From positions 62,001 through 126,000 of the forward strand of contig JBBRYS010000008.1 of NCBI GenBank assembly GCA_038237475.1: a stretch of DNA of 64,000 bases. Reading direction: 5' to 3'. Source of the DNA: JAOAPY01 sp038237475 (GTDB lineage Bacteria; Acidobacteriota; Blastocatellia; Pyrinomonadales; Pyrinomonadaceae). Below, piece after piece: positions 27,159-34,186 of this stretch. Below the pieces are notes generated by a model. The model searched no databases and was not told the origin of the DNA. It saw nothing but the letters and a program-made list of their open reading frames with translations. Each line of letters opens with the position of its first letter. Position 1 is the first letter of the stretch. The position numbers were made by a program, and so were the translations under genes.

Positions 27159-27630
27159 ACAGCGGTCTGCATCTGATCCAAACAGCGTTCTAAAACGGAA
27201 TCCCTGGCCCTGTACGCCAAAGCAGCTAGTCCGTGTTTGTTTTGACCGTTAGTCTGATCTTTCCTGGCCATAAACTACTGCTTGAGAATAAGCCTCGACT
27301 CTGCCTTCCGAAAGAGTGTTTCCACCTGCTGATTGAGGTGCTTACCCTTGTGCAAACGAAGGGGCTTTGGAGTTTGTGAAGAAAGTAATGACGCGAGCGG
27401 TTCAATGTTCTCGCGGCCACGAGCGGCGCTACTGTTAGCGTTAAGACACAAGATCCCCGTCACTCGTGGCGAGTAGACATCAAGAACTCCGCTTTACCGA
27501 TCCCGGCCAGGAAGTGAAAACACCTGTAGCCAGCGCGTGATAACACGGTTTCCTGCTCTGAGGATTAACCCTAGAGTGGCAATTGTAATGCTGAGGTCTA
27601 ATAAACTTTGAAGGACGAGGGACAAAATAA
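27159..27630. other. 472-nt gap holding the dps promoter
   Basis: No gene is recognised. The last 120 nt carry the bipartite GTGnnAACAC element described separately (27514-27546) and an AT-rich stretch (about 27588-27610) that fits a promoter core before the dps leader. The left 330 nt contain only overlapping short frames. Confidence 0.45.
27514..27546 (+). promoter_or_regulatory. Tandem GTGnnAACAC operator upstream of dps
   Basis: GTGAAAACAC (27514-27523), a 13-nt spacer, then GTGATAACAC (27537-27546), ending 84 nt before the dps ATG. The same two-part pattern recurs at 30631, 41205, 42632, 46924 and 49647. The half-site is close to the palindrome GTGTTAACAC. Probably bound by a dimeric regulator at two adjacent sites; the binder is unproven. 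Confidence 0.6.
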
Positions 27631-28173
27631 ATGTCGAGCGCGATTGGAATCGAAATGAAGGCAACACAGTTCACCCTGACGGTGAACGAGGATTCACAGA
27701 AGGTTGGTGAAGCATTGTCAAATGTGCTGGCTGACACCTTCACGCTGTATCTCAAGACGCACAATTTTTACTGGAACGTCGTCGGACCGATGTTCCATAC
27801 GCTGCACTTGATGTTCGAGGAGCAGTACAACGAACTCTGGCTGGCTGGTGATGTCATCGCCGAACGAATCCGCGCGCTCGGCTGCGTTGCACCCGGTTCG
27901 TACCGCGAGTTCTCGAAGCTCACCTACCTGCGAGAGCCCGAGGCTGGATTGAGTGCTACCGAGATGATCGCTGAATTGCTAAGAGATCATGAAACGTCTG
28001 CACGCACTGCGCGCTGGGCACTTTCGGTTGCATGCACGGCCGTTGATGCCCCGACCGAAGGTTTGCTCACACAGCGTCTGAGCGCTCACGAGAAAGCCGC
28101 GTGGATGCTCAGAAGCATGCTTGACGAAAAAAGAACTTTTGCGATCCCGCAGCCGCTTGAGTCTGACAGATGA
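27631..28173 (+). CDS. dps: Dps-family ferritin-like protein
   Basis: 180 residues. The four-helix ferritin-like fold carries Dps ferroxidase ligands: His44 in 'KTHNFYW', His56 in 'PMFHTLH', Glu63/64 in 'MFEEQY', Asp74 and Glu78 in 'GDVIAERI'. Dps oxidises Fe(II) with H2O2, stores the iron in a 12-subunit shell and protects DNA. The N-terminus is short and only mildly basic, so DNA binding is uncertain. A GGACGAGGGAC stretch precedes the ATG. A candidate operator lies 84 nt upstream, which would place dps under the regional stress regulator. Confidence 0.92.
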   Translation: MSSAIGIEMKATQFTLTVNEDSQKVGEALSNVLADTFTLYLKTHNFYWNVVGPMFHTLHLMFEEQYNELWLAGDVIAERIRALGCVAPGSYREFSKLTYLREPEAGLSATEMIAELLRDHETSARTARWALSVACTAVDAPTEGLLTQRLSAHEKAAWMLRSMLDEKRTFAIPQPLESDR

Positions 28174-28341
28174 ACGCCAGGTTGGTAAGGACCTGAGAAT
28201 CAATGATCAGATTCAAACACTGATGAGAAGAGAGCAGTTGAGAGATGGGAAAACGAAGGTGGTAAGTGTGTCTGACCGTTATGAAGCCGGAAGCACCGCA
28301 CCTGAGTGCGCCGTCAAAACAAGACGAACGAGGTTGATTCA

Positions 28342-28611
28342 ATGAGACGCCTGGAAAAAATAAAAATACAGAGACGACATCGGGGAAAGCTTTTTTGGCT
28401 ATTTGCAGCAGCTTTGGTTTCCGCGTTGGCGTTCTGGGAACAAGTCGCTCTCTTGTACCTGCTTTCGACCCTGGCCATCTGCGGACTGTTGATTGTGGTA
28501 GCGTTTTCGAATTTGGAGGCTAAAGACGCGGAGATGCAGGCCGCCGCCATCCGGGAAGTGAGTGACAATCTGGATACCAACTCCAGGGATTCGAAAAGAA
28601 GGGCCGCGTAA
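28342..28611 (+). CDS. Small two-helix membrane protein
   Basis: 89 residues. A basic N-terminus (about 1-16) is followed by two adjacent hydrophobic segments (about 18-34 and 37-54) and a charged 33-residue cytoplasmic tail ('LEAKDAEMQAAAIREVSDNL'). The frame extends upstream to 28306, but the ATG at 28342 immediately precedes the basic leader. No family recognised. It lies between dps and the flavin reductase on the same strand. Confidence 0.6.
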   Translation: MRRLEKIKIQRRHRGKLFWLFAAALVSALAFWEQVALLYLLSTLAICGLLIVVAFSNLEAKDAEMQAAAIREVSDNLDTNSRDSKRRAA

Positions 28612-28723
28612 CGACCGGGCCCACGGGCGAACAGAAGGAATCGTTTTTGTGTTGTTGAGTTGATCCTCGCGATTTTTATTTTCCAAAGAGGCCATCCGCA
28701 CGTGCGTTAGGGAAGAGGTTCAA

Positions 28724-29446
28724 ATGCCGATTTACAAAACAAGATTGAAACGAAGAGAGGAAATCGCGGATGGGACAATGGCGTTTCATTTTGAAAAGCC
28801 AAAAGACTTTGCCTTCAAGGCGGGACAATTTGGTGATTTTACTCTGATCAATCCCATCGAAACCGATGCCGAGGGAAACATTCGGGGGTTCTCATTGGCG
28901 AGCGCTCCCTATGAAGATGAACTCATGCTGGCGACTCGAATGCGTGATACGGCATTCAAGCGCGTATTAAGAACAATGGAGCTTGGGACAGAGGTTTCGC
29001 TGGATGCCCCTTACGGCTCGTTCACGCTCCACAACAACCCGAAAACTCCGGCTGTCTTCCTGACGGGTGGCATCGGAGTTACACCTGTCAGAAGCATCGT
29101 GCTGCAAGCCGCCCACGACCAACTTCCTCATAAGATTGTTCTTTTCGATTCTAACCGAAGGCCGGAAGACGCTGCGTTTCTGGATGAGCTGATGGAAGCA
29201 CAGGAGGAAAATTCAAACTACACCTTTGTCGGCACTATGACAGAGATGGAGAAATCAATCCGGAGGTGGAATAGCGAAACTGGGTACATCACGAAAGCAA
29301 TGCTCGAGAAGTATGTCGATGATCTCACACTTCCGATTTATTACCTGGCCGGTCCTGCCTCAATGGTAACGGCGATGCGTAAGACGCTGAACGAAGCGGG
29401 AGTCGACGATGACAATATCCGGACAGAAGAGTTCTCAGGCTACTGA
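28724..29446 (+). CDS. FAD-dependent ferredoxin-NADP reductase-type oxidoreductase
   Basis: 240 residues. The N-terminal FAD barrel has the FNR-superfamily 'RGFSLASAPYE' flavin motif; the C-terminal NAD(P) domain has 'FLTGGIGVTPVRSIV' and 'YYLAGPASMVTAMRKTL'. No ferredoxin or globin domain is attached, so it should pass electrons from NAD(P)H to a separate carrier. Partners could include the ferredoxin or Rieske proteins at 34 kb or a flavin; this is inference. AGGGAAGAGG lies upstream of the ATG. DUF488 follows by 18 nt. Confidence 0.9.
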   Translation: MPIYKTRLKRREEIADGTMAFHFEKPKDFAFKAGQFGDFTLINPIETDAEGNIRGFSLASAPYEDELMLATRMRDTAFKRVLRTMELGTEVSLDAPYGSFTLHNNPKTPAVFLTGGIGVTPVRSIVLQAAHDQLPHKIVLFDSNRRPEDAAFLDELMEAQEENSNYTFVGTMTEMEKSIRRWNSETGYITKAMLEKYVDDLTLPIYYLAGPASMVTAMRKTLNEAGVDDDNIRTEEFSGY

Positions 29447-29464
29447 GCCCGAGTCAAGAGAGAC

Positions 29465-29839
29465 ATGAACATCAAGATAAAAAGAGCGTATGAGCCACCG
29501 CACAAAGATGATGGGGTGCGTATTCTCGTGGACAGGCTCTGGCCGCGTGGTCTAACAACGGAAGAGGCCGGCGTTGACCTGTGGCTGAAGGAAATTGCTC
29601 CCAGCACGGAGCTGCGAAAATGGTTTGCGCATGATCCGAAGAGGTGGAAAAGTTTCCGCGGGCGTTATGAGACTGAGATCCGGCACAACGATGATTTGAT
29701 TAAAATTCTTAATGACAAAGCCAGGGATGGAACGGTCTCGCTAATCTATGGAGCGCGGGACGAAAAGCATAATGAGGCCCTGGTCCTAAAACAGTTCCTC
29801 GAAAAATGCGAGCGAGGCGCCACTCCGGCGCGGCGGTAA
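29465..29839 (+). CDS. DUF488-family protein
   Basis: 124 residues, close to the family norm. Characteristic blocks: 'RILVDRLWPRGLT' near the start, 'LWLKEIAPSTELRKWFAHDP', 'RYETEI' and 'VSLIYGARDEKHNEA'. DUF488 proteins often lie beside stress and redox genes; their biochemistry is undefined. AAGAGAGAC precedes the ATG, and the gene follows the flavin reductase by 18 nt, implying co-transcription. Confidence 0.9.
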   Translation: MNIKIKRAYEPPHKDDGVRILVDRLWPRGLTTEEAGVDLWLKEIAPSTELRKWFAHDPKRWKSFRGRYETEIRHNDDLIKILNDKARDGTVSLIYGARDEKHNEALVLKQFLEKCERGATPARR

Positions 29840-29871
29840 GAAATGTTTTTGAGCGAGATAGAGGAGACGTC

Positions 29872-29994
29872 ATGCAAGGTGAAATTCAACAGGAACAATG
29901 GCAGGCTTATCGGGAGGATTTCAGCAAACGCAACTTTGGGCGGACAGCAGATCTCCAGGTATTAAGCGGACTTTACGCTGAAAGCGTTGGCTAA
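29872..29994 (+). pseudogene. Short DUF5335-like fragment
   Basis: 40 codons from an ATG with GAGGAG five bases upstream. The peptide start 'EIQQEQWQAYREDFSKRNFG' resembles the N-terminus of DUF5335 proteins (pattern I...W...DEFS.RN.G), which normally run to about 100-120 residues. Here a TAA cuts it after 'GLYAESVG', and no continuation was found in the same frame. Either a remnant after a deletion or a genuine micro-protein. The family link rests on pattern recognition only. Confidence 0.4.
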
Positions 29995-30050
29995 TTCCAG
30001 CCCAGTTTTTGCTTTGAAACCCTGGGTAAAGGAGTAGGAAGAGATTCTTC

Positions 30051-30108
30051 GCAACTCTGAAGGAGTTGCGATGGTTTGTTGTTAGCGAGGGCGCGACGCA
30101 ACTCCTTC
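30051..30108. repeat. Palindromic intergenic repeat at the osmC 3' end
   Basis: GCAACTC (30051-30057) pairs with GAGTTGC (30063-30069), and GAAGGAGTTGC (30059-30069) is the exact complement of GCAACTCCTTC (30098-30108). The nested inverted repeats resemble a REP/MITE-like mobile palindrome. The stop and last codons of the truncated OsmC lie inside it. I saw no second copy in this window. Confidence 0.5.
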
Positions 30109-30462
30109 GGAGCCGAGGACCTGTGCTTTAGTGACGAGGTCAATCGCGGAAATCCTTAGGTTCTCGGCATCCAAGTGGACGGTCGCGGTCGTGTTGATAT
30201 GTTCCGGTGCAAACTCAGCCTTCACCAGGCCAAGACAAAGCGCCATAGAAAAGCATCCCGCGTGAGCAGCACCCAGGAGTTCTTCCGGATTTGTCCCCTT
30301 GCCGCTCTCAAAACGCGATGCAAATGTATACGGGCCATCAAACACACCGCTGCCGACCTTCATTGTTCCCTTGCCGTCTTTAAGATTCTCTTGGCAGACC
30401 GCGTGTGCGGTACGTGTTAGCACGACTGTCAACTCCTTTCGTGTTGCCCTTTCGTCAAGCAA
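30082..30462 (-). CDS. OsmC-family protein, C-terminally truncated
   Basis: 126 residues. The OsmC/Ohr peroxiredoxin fold is clear up to about residue 113: 'GTNPEELLGAAHAGCFSMAL' carries the first catalytic Cys (Cys70). The second catalytic Cys, normally in a 'CPVS' motif near the C-terminus, is missing. Instead the frame ends in 'GSEGVASRPR', encoded by the palindromic repeat. Thiol peroxidase activity against organic hydroperoxides needs both Cys, so the protein is probably inactive or altered. A start further inside the frame is possible; the ATG at 30462 has AAGAG upstream. Confidence 0.75.
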   Translation of the reverse strand: MLDERATRKELTVVLTRTAHAVCQENLKDGKGTMKVGSGVFDGPYTFASRFESGKGTNPEELLGAAHAGCFSMALCLGLVKAEFAPEHINTTATVHLDAENLRISAIDLVTKAQVLGSEGVASRPR

Positions 30463-30912
30463 CTCTTTTGGTACTTACTGATCGTCGGCGCGGAGGCTCG
30501 TACGGTTCTTATGGAGGTGAATTTGCTCCCCCAAGCTCATCGCCTTCCACCCCCTCCGCCCGGTACTTTCCTCTGCGCACGACGATTCAGTAGATTTAGA
30601 CTTTAGACAGTTCCAGCGTGAGGGAATAGCGTATTAACACCTGAACGACTTGGGTGTTAACACTTGACGGGATAAACGGGACTTGATCGACTGATCCGTC
30701 CACGAGACTGGGATTTATCAATAGTAGATCGAAGTGTTCGGACTGAGCGCTGCTGAGTAGCTCGGATCCTTTGGGAATGGGTAGACCTTGCTTAAGCTCT
30801 TTGTGGCCGCGAGGGCGAATCCCCGAGTCTCTTAATTGCTGACGCGCGATTATTCCAGACAGCTGTTTCTATTTGCCGGCACGATAACTTACAGGACAGT
30901 CAGAGGAATCTG
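30463..30912. other. 450-nt gap with a regulatory element
   Basis: Contains the bipartite GTGnnAACAC element at 30631-30663. On the minus strand a frame without ATG, GTG or TTG start in a good context runs from about 30862 to 30596; I do not call it a gene. No RNA gene was recognised. What the element controls here is unclear: osmC starts 169 nt to the left. Confidence 0.4.
30631..30663 (+). promoter_or_regulatory. Tandem GTGnnAACAC operator, target unclear
   Basis: GTATTAACAC (30631-30640), 13-nt spacer, GTGTTAACAC (30654-30663, a perfect palindrome). It is followed by TTGACG (30664-30669), which could be a -35 box for rightward transcription. Leftward it lies 169 nt from the osmC start. 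Same architecture as the sites before dps, doxX-like, tal and the 49.7 kb gene. Confidence 0.55.
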
Positions 30913-31122
30913 TTATGACCGGCCGGACTCATCGCACTTCCGGCACTCTAGCTCTGCTCCAATGCGTTCGTGCCGCCCTTCGGCATTCATCACCCAAGGG
31001 CGTGAAGTTAAAGGGGGATCATGGCGCATGTGCCGCGCGTGCCCACACTCCAAGTCAGCTACCCAATGAAATTCTTCGTCCTGGTGGAACCCTATGATCT
31101 TTCGTTTCACTGCTGGTCTCAC
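30913..31122 (-). CDS. DUF3565-family small protein
   Basis: 69 residues with a GTG start (31122); a second in-frame GTG at 31110 would start 'VKRKIIGFHQDEEFHWVADL'. Family blocks: 'KRKIIGFHQDEE', 'ECGHARHMRHDPP', 'SRPWV' and the C-terminal 'CRKCD'. The conserved Cys/His set (ECGH, CRKC) suggests metal binding. It begins 11 nt after the stop of the Crp/Fnr gene, so the two form an operon. Members of this family often accompany low-oxygen regulators; the function is undefined. Confidence 0.88.
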   Translation of the reverse strand: MRPAVKRKIIGFHQDEEFHWVADLECGHARHMRHDPPLTSRPWVMNAEGRHERIGAELECRKCDESGRS

Positions 31123-31133
31123 TGGAAAGCGTA

Positions 31134-31826
31134 TCAGCTTACGCCCGAGTATTCGGCAAGTAAACCTTCATCGGGGATGGTGACACGACGATTCTCAACC
31201 AGGATCAGCCCGTCCTGTTGTAAGCGAGCCAGCGCCCGCGACACCACTTCGCGAACGCTGCCAACGCGCGCGGCAATTTGGCCGTTATTCATAACCAGGT
31301 CGAAGGTTACACCGCCTTCCAATTTCCTACCGCGAACTTCCGCTTCTGTGAGCAGCAAGCGCGCGAGTCGCTGCCCCACTTCCCTCAAGGACAGCGCTTC
31401 GACCAGTTCTGCGTGCCGCCGCAAACGTCCGGCCATCATCTTTAGTGCGGCAAGCGAGATTGTTGGGTGTTCCAAACAGACCGCCCGCACGTCGCCTTTA
31501 GCGATAAAAAGAACAATCGCGTCTTCATCGGCCACGGCTGTCGCCGGGTACGTCCCATCATCAAAAACTGGCACATCGGCGAGAATGGCCCCGGCGCGCT
31601 CAGTGTGTATGACCTGCTCTCGCCCGTCAGCGCCAGCCCTGAAAGCGCGAACCGCGCCGCTGACGACAACATAAAGTCCGCGTGCCTCTTCGCCTGCCAT
31701 AAACAGTACTTCTTCGCGAGAGAGCCTGCGCTCCCTGCAACGAGCCGCCAGAGCGCGCAATTCTTCGTCCGTTAAGCTGCCGAAGAGAACAGTTGCGCGA
31801 AGCGCGGCGATCTTGTCCGTTACCAT
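31134..31826 (-). CDS. Crp/Fnr-family transcriptional regulator
   Basis: 230 residues from the ATG at 31826. cNMP-type barrel (about 12-125), dimer helix (about 128-150) and winged HTH (about 165-220). The recognition helix 'GSVREVVSRALARLQQDG' contains R-E-x-x-x-R, the Crp arrangement that reads GTGA half-sites, with the Fnr-like S-R also present. Only two Cys (30 and 117) are visible, so a 4Fe-4S Fnr centre is unlikely; a heme- or ligand-sensing DNR/Crp type fits better. The promoter contains GTGACATAAGTCAT, suggesting autoregulation. Co-transcribed with DUF3565. Confidence 0.92.
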   Translation of the reverse strand: MVTDKIAALRATVLFGSLTDEELRALAARCRERRLSREEVLFMAGEEARGLYVVVSGAVRAFRAGADGREQVIHTERAGAILADVPVFDDGTYPATAVADEDAIVLFIAKGDVRAVCLEHPTISLAALKMMAGRLRRHAELVEALSLREVGQRLARLLLTEAEVRGRKLEGGVTFDLVMNNGQIAARVGSVREVVSRALARLQQDGLILVENRRVTIPDEGLLAEYSGVS

Positions 31827-31925
31827 AGAAAAACATAATCTGCTCCGCGCACGCTTTTTACAAGCCAACTCATCCCTTTACGCCGAGCAAGAGCGACGCC
31901 CGGCGGTGTTCTTACGTGCTCCAGA

Positions 31926-31968
31926 CTGTGACATAAGTCATTCCCTGTTTTGAACAAATATGTCACAG
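31926..31968. promoter_or_regulatory. Inverted repeat operator between crp/fnr and ankyrin genes
   Basis: Perfect 10-bp inverted repeat CTGTGACATA (31926-31935) and TATGTCACAG (31959-31968), 23 nt apart. The left arm is part of GTGACATAAGTCAT (31928-31941), a GTGA-N6-TCA(T/C) Crp/Fnr-type box matching those at 39 kb. It sits in the 188-nt divergent promoter between the Crp/Fnr gene (start 31826) and the ankyrin gene (start 32015). Confidence 0.65.
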
Positions 31969-32014
31969 TTATCACTCAAAGCGAACAGAAGGCTGAATCT
32001 TCAGGAGAACGGTT

Positions 32015-32512
32015 ATGTCGCTCGCAGGAATGACGCTTGAGGAGAAGGATGAGGGCAAGGGGGAACATCTTGAACTGATGTCCGCTGCGCTCAATGGCCA
32101 GACCGACACGGTCAAAGCCTTGTTACGTCACGGTCTTGACGTAAATGCCCGAACTCATGAGGGACGTACGGCGTTGATGTTTGCTGTCATCAACATGCAT
32201 CCAGGAACGGTGGAAACACTCTTGCAGCTTGGGGCGGACGTGAATGCCCAATCTGATCTTGGCTTTACGCCGCTAATCCTTGCGGCATGTAGTGGCGATA
32301 CGCGAATTGCACAAGCGTTGCTGGATGGAGGTGCTGACGTCAGCAAAACCCTAAGGTCGGGACAGACTGCCTTGAGCCATGCAACAGAACATGGCCACAA
32401 CCAGATCATGGAATTGCTCAAGCGGGCCATGAGCACTCAGGATGTAAAGTCTCAAACTGTTTCCGCAAGCGGAAGCCTCAAGAGTACTGACGCTCACGTG
32501 ACGATGGCATAG
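32015..32512 (+). CDS. Ankyrin-repeat protein
   Basis: 165 residues, no signal peptide. Four ankyrin repeats of about 33 residues (about 18-145), for example 'EGRTALMFAVINMHPGTVET' and 'LGFTPLILAACSGDTRIAQA'. It is paralogous to the gene at 43804: same length, same repeat order and near-identical leader (AGGAGAACGG before ATGTCG). Small cytosolic ankyrin proteins such as Pseudomonas AnkB support antioxidant enzymes; a scaffold role here is inference. Transcribed divergently from the Crp/Fnr gene over a shared operator region. Confidence 0.9.
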   Translation: MSLAGMTLEEKDEGKGEHLELMSAALNGQTDTVKALLRHGLDVNARTHEGRTALMFAVINMHPGTVETLLQLGADVNAQSDLGFTPLILAACSGDTRIAQALLDGGADVSKTLRSGQTALSHATEHGHNQIMELLKRAMSTQDVKSQTVSASGSLKSTDAHVTMA

Positions 32513-32520
32513 TCTTTAAT

Positions 32521-32751
32521 ATGGATGTGTTGGCTGGAAAAATCCTGGCGATGTTCGAGTCGTTCAACAAAGAGACGCTCGACCTGCACGAGCTGTTCGA
32601 AGCAGGAGGTAATGACCCCGACACTCGCACAGCCGTGCTAGACGCGGTCGAGCGTCTGGTTAAAGATGGATTGCTGGAGGAGCGCGGTAATGATTTTTAT
32701 GCCTTGACGCAGGAAGGCCGCGTCACTGCCCGGCTGGACCACAAAGATTAA
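32521..32751 (+). CDS. Small winged-helix-like protein
   Basis: 76 residues starting 8 nt after the ankyrin stop, with no clear ribosome binding site, suggesting translational coupling. The pattern 'TRTAVLDAVERLVKDGLLEE' followed by 'GNDFYALTQEGRVTARL' matches helix-turn-helix plus wing of a winged-helix domain. It could be a DNA-binding adaptor or a degenerate regulator. The family is not recognised with certainty. Confidence 0.65.
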   Translation: MDVLAGKILAMFESFNKETLDLHELFEAGGNDPDTRTAVLDAVERLVKDGLLEERGNDFYALTQEGRVTARLDHKD

Positions 32752-32791
32752 GTTGCTACCCACCTGGGCACTCTTCAGGCAATGAACAAAC

Positions 32792-33313
32792 TCACGCTTG
32801 CTTTTGCTCAAGAGTGGCTTGCACTACAACCCTCAACTCGCGAGTTCTAACGATTGCTTCCCCGCGCAAGGGAAAATGCATGACGAAGATCCTGGAATTG
32901 TTTAGTGGTTCTTGCCAACCAAAAGAGAAATCTTTCGATCCGATGTATTTTTCGTAGGCGACTTTTCCGATGAAACACACTACTGACGGGTTCTCCGTCT
33001 TGATGATACGCGAAATTCTTTTACGACCGGGTAACTCCTCTCCCTTCTTGAGCCCTGTAATGTCGCGGGTTGGTCTATTGATGATATTAACGAAGCCCAA
33101 TCCGTAAATAACATTGAACTTTTCGTTGTAGATTCGTTTCAGGTCCACATCATTACGAAGCTCGTCTCTCTTCTCCTCGAGGATTCCAGCATCCGAAAGT
33201 AGATACCAAAACATCTTGTTATTGGAGAACGGCACACCTCGATTGAACGAGCCAAAGTGAGGGTTGATACCGACGAAGAGAATCCTTGGACTCTTATATC
33301 TGTAGTGGATCAT
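32792..33313 (-). CDS. Uracil-DNA glycosylase superfamily (MUG-like) protein
   Basis: 173 residues. Motif A 'ILFVGINPHFGSFNRGVPF' matches the G-x-NP motif of mismatch-specific (MUG/TDG) glycosylases; 'GFVNIINRPTRDITGL' and the later 'VVCFIGKVAYEKY' are also typical. The final motif reads 'VMHFPLRGEA' in place of the usual S/N-P-S. The enzyme would remove uracil or mismatched thymine from DNA. Codon use is visibly more AT-rich than in neighbours, suggesting transfer. Monocistronic and convergent with the ankyrin unit. Confidence 0.75.
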   Translation of the reverse strand: MIHYRYKSPRILFVGINPHFGSFNRGVPFSNNKMFWYLLSDAGILEEKRDELRNDVDLKRIYNEKFNVIYGLGFVNIINRPTRDITGLKKGEELPGRKRISRIIKTENPSVVCFIGKVAYEKYIGSKDFSFGWQEPLNNSRIFVMHFPLRGEAIVRTRELRVVVQATLEQKQA

Positions 33314-33413
33314 GGTTTAAGGTGCTGTGTTGGCGAATGCGTTTAATTAATACTTCGGTGAGGGTAACGAGTGCCTTCTAACAGCCTGTTAAGCCGGGTA
33401 CGCAATCCGCAGC

Positions 33414-33641
33414 TTACTGCCTGCGCTCGATGCGGTAGAGGTACCAGAGCAGTCCGCCGTTCAGACCAAAGCCGACTAAACTAACCAACGCCGCCGGCCA
33501 GATAACCGACTCATCGCCGCCGAGGTAAGCATTCATCGTCGCCATTAGTAACCACAACTGCAGCATCACAATGATCAGTACAATACAGAGAATGCCATAC
33601 ACGACTGTCAGGCGCTGTTCGCGTGAGAAGGGTCTCCTCAT
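33414..33641 (-). CDS. DUF6755-like small membrane protein
   Basis: 75 residues with two membrane helices (about 12-34 and 46-66) and charged ends. It overlaps the Rieske gene by 4 nt and is the last gene of the molybdopterin oxidoreductase operon. Similar two-helix proteins (DUF6755 as I recall it) accompany ferredoxin/Rieske redox operons; it is probably an assembly or anchoring subunit. The family name is from memory; the membrane layout is direct. Confidence 0.72.
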   Translation of the reverse strand: MRRPFSREQRLTVVYGILCIVLIIVMLQLWLLMATMNAYLGGDESVIWPAALVSLVGFGLNGGLLWYLYRIERRQ

Positions 33642-34186
33642 ATTGTCTTCACCTCCACACCGGTCGCATAGATCACGCCACCTCGTACTTCCAAATTGAT
33701 TCGAGGCAAGGGCCTCTGCGGTGGCCCGCCAATCGGGGCTCCGGTGGAAAGATCAAACGAACCTTCATGGCAGGGACAATAAAATCTATTCTTATCCGGT
33801 TGAGGAACAACGGCACAAGAAAGGTGGGTACACTTCTGACTGTAGGCTACGAATGTCTCTTCTCCGGTGCGCACGAGGAGGCAAGTATCATGAGCTTCGG
33901 GATAGATAAATGCCTTCGAGCCGCCGATGGGAAGCTGATCGGTAGTCGCGATCGGCTGAAACGGCGCCGCGCCGCGGCTCCTGCGCCAGTAATTTTTTAC
34001 AACAATCCAAAACTGGCCGGAAGTAAAGGCCAGGCTGATCAAAACCATGAATTTGGTGAAGTCGCGTCGCGAGAGGTAATGAGCTTGCGGCCAGTCAATA
34101 GGAAAGTCCTGGCGCCACTTCGGTTGTTCGTCTGGCGCTCTCCCATCCGGCGGAATCGTCAATTCTTCCCGCTCGCGTCTAATCAT
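33638..34186 (-). CDS. Rieske [2Fe-2S] protein, membrane-anchored
   Basis: 182 residues. One N-terminal membrane helix (about 44-65, preceded by 'SRRDF') anchors a Rieske domain: Cys119-His121 in 'KCTHLSC' and Cys137-His140 in 'YCPCHEGSF', with Cys124 and Cys139 as the disulfide pair of high-potential Rieske proteins. It overlaps the ferredoxin gene by 4 nt. In this operon it would relay electrons between the quinone pool or the b-type membrane subunit and the ferredoxin/molybdopterin subunits. The RR-type leader resembles a Tat signal, but the helix is probably uncleaved. Confidence 0.92.
   Translation of the reverse strand: MIRREREELTIPPDGRAPDEQPKWRQDFPIDWPQAHYLSRRDFTKFMVLISLAFTSGQFWIVVKNYWRRSRGAAPFQPIATTDQLPIGGSKAFIYPEAHDTCLLVRTGEETFVAYSQKCTHLSCAVVPQPDKNRFYCPCHEGSFDLSTGAPIGGPPQRPLPRINLEVRGGVIYATGVEVKTI

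Noticed and set aside
30596..30862. Minus-strand open frame of about 89 codons right of osmC
   Set aside because: No ATG start with a ribosome binding site, no domain pattern, and it contains the palindromic operator, so it is more likely non-coding.
31021..31674. 217-residue plus-strand frame opposite the Crp/Fnr gene
   Set aside because: Antisense to a clear Crp/Fnr gene; Ser/Thr/Arg-rich shadow sequence.
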